A DNA stretch of 64,000 bases, taken from positions 29,531,782 through 29,595,781 of the forward strand of contig OW052245.1 of NCBI GenBank assembly GCA_932526585.2, read 5' to 3'. Origin of the DNA: Philonthus cognatus. Its lineage: Eukaryota; Arthropoda; Insecta; Coleoptera; Staphylinidae. The position numbers and the translations under genes were made by a program. The notes beneath the pieces are model-generated. The model did not search any database and was not told the DNA's origin. It saw nothing but the letters and a program-made list of their open reading frames with translations. Positions 59,761-64,000 of this stretch are shown here, in pieces (positions within the stretch are counted from its first letter, which is position 1; every line of letters begins with the position of its first letter).

Positions 59761-60785
59761 CTATGCTGAAACTAGACTCTGTTTGGACAGAAACTGGACT
59801 TAAAATATATTGATACTAGACTTATACGATTGGATCGAAAGAAAACATAAATTATTTTAACCTATGGTGAATTTAGACTGTACTAAGGAACCATGTGTAA
59901 TTTAAATAAATTTAAAAATAAACATTGGGAAAATATCGGTAACGCAAAAGGATAAAACAAAGCGAGGGTTAATGATTGGGGTTGATGAAGGCCTGAAAGA
60001 CCGGAGGTACGGAAGCACATGTGCGGACGGGCGATTGAATTAGACCGGAACAACGGGACTACTCACAGAGAGCGAGTAGGAAAGCGAACGACATTTTAGC
60101 CTTTTAAAACAATGAAGTCTGAAACACAGTTATTTTACATATTGTCGACCCTTTCCGCGCAATGGTGGCACTCTCTGACTTATGGATTTTTCATGCAACA
60201 AAAGGCACAATGAACACGTGAAAACGACACGCTTTTCAAGTTTGGTTTGACATATGATTGGTTGGAAGAGTGGGGAAAGGTATTTATTTCTCTTCATTGT
60301 GCTCTGGCGGGAGAGTGAGTGTTCGGTATCCAGCGGATATAATTACTCTCGTGTTGCGACCGGAATTATTTCAGCAAATATTTCACTTGCACGCCCTGAC
60401 CGCAATAACAAATCCTCTCCGGGGTTTATTTTTACATAAAACAGGATATGTAAATATATTCACCAGAATATTTATACACACAAAAATATCAATAAAAAAA
60501 AAAATCAATATTCGAGTATAGTCCACACATTTTAATATCACTTAATCCGATAATACCCGTACAACATTTTTTTTATTATTTTGAATCAAAGTGTGCCATG
60601 AAAAAATAATTATTTTTTTTACTTCAAACATTAAATGAAACGTTTAGTATCAAAACCATCTCGATCCATTTTCAGAAATTTTAGAGCAGGCTCTCTCATC
60701 CAGGCATTTCAATTTGGGTAAAAATCTTTGGTGCTGTTACATTCAGATATGCATATGCATATAAGCCTTAAAGAAAAATACTATA

Positions 60786-61268
60786 CCGGGAATTTTTTAT
60801 TTAAGTATGCATACGCTATAAACGAGTATTTTCCACTCCCAGAGTAAGCATGAAGTAAAATTTCGAGTTTAGAAAATCCTGAAAAAGAAAAACCTGAAAG
60901 TTTGGTTTGGTCGTAGCGTAGCGACCAAACCAAATTTTCAGGTTTTTCTTAACTCGAAATTTTACTCGATGCGCCACGCGTGTAAAACACTGATTTGATG
61001 GGGAGTTCAAAATATACGTCATTAGCATACTGGTTTAGTAGTACATTTTTAACTTCACTTGAAATCAGTGTTTTATGTGCGTGGCACATGAAGTAAAATT
61101 TCGAGTTTAGAAAAGCCTGAAGATTTATATATGACCCAAACCAAATTTTCGGGCTTTTCTAAACTCGAAATTTTACTTCATGCTTAATCTGGAAATGGAA
61201 CGCTATCGCTTAAACCTTCATTTCAACTCTTTTTAAAAACAGATATGAAGATTTACAGCGTGTATTGA
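60786..61268. mobile_element. Nested-palindrome MITE, two hairpins
   Basis: TA, CCGGGAATTTTTTATTTAAG, TTTTCCACTCCCAGAGTAAG, first hairpin stem GGTTTGGTCGTAGCG / TAGCGACCAAACC, centre TGATTTGATGGGGAGTTCAA, second hairpin with shortened loop, CTGGAAATGGAACGC. The right end stops at TTTACAGCGTGTATTGAG. Confidence 0.7.
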
Positions 61269-62412
61269 GAACTAACCTGACCGATGAGGGCGCTGGCGTG
61301 GCAATGAGGAAAAAGTATTGCCGATCAGCTGTTCCGGCCATTAGGTGTTTCTGGTAATTGGTTGCATTTAAACTGACTATTTACACTTTTGTGAGTATTT
61401 GAAACAGTCTTGTTAAAAAAAAGATATTTATTATTCATAAATGAAAGTAATATGAGTAGATATCTTACAAAAGCTTAGAATTTTAAATTGTTTAAATTTT
61501 AAATATAACCTCCCAAACGTGAGTGTAATTTTAATCAAGGAAAGTGTAGTAATATGTTAATATCAGTGCAAAATAGAAACATAAATATTTGTAGTCAATG
61601 GCACATTTAAAATTCTGTCTTGATAAGGGTGCCTGCCACCAGGTGCCGTATTCGAACGCGTTAATTCTCAATAGTAAGTATATCGAGACATGTATACCAC
61701 TCAAGAAACTCCTTGCATCTTATATACTTATAACCTTATCCGAAAGAAGATTAAAATTTACCATTATATATTTTTTATCTTTAAATGGTGATAATTTATT
61801 TTATATTTATAAACTGTTATTAACAACCGTATAATGATGCAGTCGCCATGAAAACTAGAACCGTCACATTTCCCCCTGGATAATCGCGTTGGACTTAAAT
61901 AGTACACAAGGAAGGCGTTAACTTTATGTGCATCCGTATCAGATAAGGAAACTCGAAGGGAACAATTATATTTTTAATTAATACCGTGTTTTCATTAGCG
62001 ACCCCCCCGTTCTCGCATCGCATTCTCTAATGTGGGGCGCAATTGAAATCCGTTCTATGAAAATGAAATTTTGCATTTAAATTACACCCCCCTTTTCGCA
62101 CGAAAGATAATTAAATTTCCAACATTTTTGCACAATTTCACTCTCTGGGAAATGTTTTGTCTGAATATAAAAAAGTGGATGAAACGCGCTTCCCACCACT
62201 TCTCTTAATAAAAACATACGACCCTTATCATTTTTTTTTTTTCGTGGCGTTTCAGGCTTATTACAAACGAAAATAATGTAAGCGTGAGATAACAATTAAT
62301 AATACGTCAATATAATAATTAAGAGAGTTTTTTTTCCCAAAACACGACTATTGTTTTTTACTTTTTGTAATAACGTTTTTCAGAGATTATTTTTGTACAA
62401 CATACAGGGATA

Positions 62413-63177
62413 CAGGGAACTTTTCTTTCAAATATACATATCCCGATATATTCACTGTATTTTTTCAAGTTTTCTCTTGGTTGTTTTTTATCGTTTAATT
62501 TAAAGCCACTAACGAGTGCTTTTCACTCCCGGTTTAAGCATGAAGAAAAATTTAGAGTTTAGAAAAGCCTGAAAATTTGGTTTGATCGCGTAATGAAGCG
62601 GAGTGATCAAACCAAATTTTCAGGCTTTTCTAAACTCGAAATTTTACTTCATGCGCCACTCGTATTAAACATTGTTTTCAACTGAAGTTCAAAATATTCT
62701 TCTATAGCAGTATTAGAAGGTTGTCCATTTTTAACTTCACAGTATTTTATTGTTTTATACGTTTGGCGCATAAGAGAAAATTTCGAGTTTAGAAATGCCT
62801 GCATTTTTAAGAATTAGAAACACTCGTTAGAAGTTAGAAATAAAAAAGTTATACTATGTTTTATACCACAATATTTTTTATTAAGCACAACTTGAGTTTC
62901 GACATTTTTAGTATCGTTTTCGTTAGAAGCTTCAAAATTAACTTTAAAAAAAAAAACTGAATTTCACGTATTCAGTGAAAATTTAGTTTGGTCGCTCTGC
63001 TTCGCGGAGTGACCAAACCACATTTTTAGGCTTTCCTAAACTCGAAATTTTACTTCATGCCTAACCTGAGAACGGAAAACACTCGTTACAAATTTAAATT
63101 GAAAAACAATGAATGCCTGAAAATGTACAGCGTATACATCTTGATGTGTATAATATATGGTTGAAAGATAATTTCCC
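62413..63177. mobile_element. Nested-palindrome MITE, long rearranged copy
   Basis: Left end TA, CAGGGAACTTTTCTTTCAAA next to an extra TACAGGGA. First hairpin stem GGTTTGATCGCG / GTGATCAAACC, the central AATATTCTT part, then a disrupted zone (62820-62950), a second hairpin GTCGCTCTGCTTCGCGGAGTG and the right end AGATAATTTCCCT. The disrupted zone repeats CTCGTTAGAAG motifs, suggesting insertion or gene conversion between copies. Confidence 0.65.
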
Positions 63178-64000
63178 TATGGAGTTTTTTTGTTACATGA
63201 GTCGCCCAGATGCAAAACAAGTGATACATACACCTATTTTTTGATTTTAAAGTTTTAATATGCCCGGATTTTACTCGTCTCGGGCTACAATTTTAGAAAT
63301 AGTTTGTCCTTTAACACCCATCCTAAACGCCTGTCGAATGCAAAACGTGCTATATGTCTCGATTGCAAAAGCTGGCTTATTTTTTTTGTTAGTTTATTTG
63401 TTCATCAAAATCTGCCAACTGTTTGCTTAGCCTTACAAAAATATTGTTGCCCCTATTTGATACAATGCTCATTCGACACTATTTTAATTTATTTAAAGGA
63501 CGCTACAAAATTAGTTTTTCTCATTTTGCTACAAGTTTGTTGAAACACGTATGGCTGGTTTAGCATCTGGGCTGTTTATATCTACTAAATACAATATACA
63601 TACATTTTTATTTTAAGTATACCTAAATATATATCAAACATAAGAGTTAAACATAACTTAGAAATTTTTGTTCACATAAAAAAACCTGGGGGAAAGCGTT
63701 ACATTAAAAATAATAATTTAAGTCCTTTAGCTCATGTTACACTGTTATTGCAAATTGTGGTTATTTTGAATTATAATCGGTACTTAAACTATTCTTTTAG
63801 TAAACCGGATATAACAGTTCGGAAGCTGAAGGAGCCTAATTGAATTTCACAGACATATTCAAGTGCTTTTGTGTTTGCGAGCCGCTTTGTCCGGTGGGCA
63901 TGCAGAGTAATGTCGTTTTATAAATGGGGTTGCCCGAATTGGGGGATGTTTGTACACACTTTTTTTTAATTTCTGTCAACTAAATTCAGCGTAACTTACG

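Larger units (their letters stand above)
1..64000 (+). other. Span of one sidestep-family Ig-superfamily gene (internal part only)
   Basis: Six plus-strand exons splice into one open frame of 903 bp (301 codons) with phases that match at every junction: 1-1, 1-1, 1-0, 0-1, 1-0, 0-1. The product matches the Drosophila sidestep (Side) family, transmembrane Ig proteins that bind Beaten-path receptors in motor-axon guidance and synaptic partner choice. Three Ig domains are present: exons 1+2, 3+4 and 5+6. Family members usually carry about five Ig domains, a fibronectin III domain and a TM segment, so the first Ig domain and signal peptide should lie left of the window and the last Ig, FnIII and TM right of it. 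I found no further exon in 1-1297 or 50114-64000. Introns are 3.6, 13.9, 16.3, 13.0 and 1.1 kb. The exact paralogue cannot be assigned. Confidence 0.85.
50114..64000 (+). other. Intron right of exon f (incomplete)
   Basis: Begins GTAAGT. Contains the nested CACTGG/Tc1 elements, a SINE, a piggyBac relic, tandem repeats and palindromic MITEs. No next exon was found. I recognise nothing specific in 50115-50720, 54460-55850, 59900-60780, 61270-62410 and 63180-64000. Segments 54630-55020, 60000-60450 and 61850-62290 are less AT-rich and unique-looking. Confidence 0.7.

Noticed and set aside
60254..60521. Overlapping 61- and 87-codon ORFs
   Set aside because: No domain, no conserved splice sites in phase with the sidestep-family exons.

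Overview
The window is AT-rich nuclear DNA from an arthropod, most likely an insect. Evidence: GT-AG introns, a neuronal immunoglobulin-superfamily gene of the insect sidestep (Side) family, and a dense, mostly decayed set of eukaryotic transposable elements (Tc1/mariner, piggyBac, a Crypton-like tyrosine recombinase fragment, a tRNA-derived SINE, many MITEs). A holometabolous insect such as a beetle would fit, but the sequence does not fix the order or species.

Gene content: the only host gene I can support is one plus-strand sidestep-family gene that probably runs through the whole window. Six consecutive internal coding exons (1298-1408, 5007-5210, 19158-19309, 35597-35741, 48733-48863, 49954-50113) join without any frame break. 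They total 903 bp, equal to 301 codons, and encode three Ig domains, each split over two exons. The first and last exons, signal peptide, first Ig domain, fibronectin/TM region and promoter lie outside. About 98.6% of the window is intron.

Repeat landscape: (1) A family of nested-palindrome elements occurs at least 20 times. Its core is built of long hairpins (stem beginning GAAGTAAAATTTCGAGTTTA), with outer ends CAGGGA/TCCCTG at TA sites. Two much larger elements (10233-12376, 28750-30386) carry different ends (CCGGGT) but the same hairpins. (2) A 6.6-kb foldback element (41989-48555) fills half of intron 4. Its two arms are opposed tandem arrays of a 172-bp monomer, its ends are CAGTTGC/GCAACTG at TA sites, and its left arm carries a remnant Tc1/mariner-type HTH. 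It stops 177 bp before exon 5. (3) In the last intron a degenerate CACTGGTCAACA-ended element (50722-53630) is interrupted by a 1.34-kb Tc1-type element (52161-53502, DD34E transposase broken by a stop and a frameshift). It is followed by a full-length SINE with perfect 10-bp target duplications (53650-53911). (4) A dead piggyBac transposase lies at about 56900-58312. (5) There are also a tandem array of 345/382-bp units (8058-9511), foldback MITEs, near-perfect hairpins, a (TA)n tract and a possible LTR-like region near 30560-32115.

The exons total under 1 kb, so the biology visible here is one cell-surface guidance/recognition gene whose introns were inflated by palindromic and foldback transposons.
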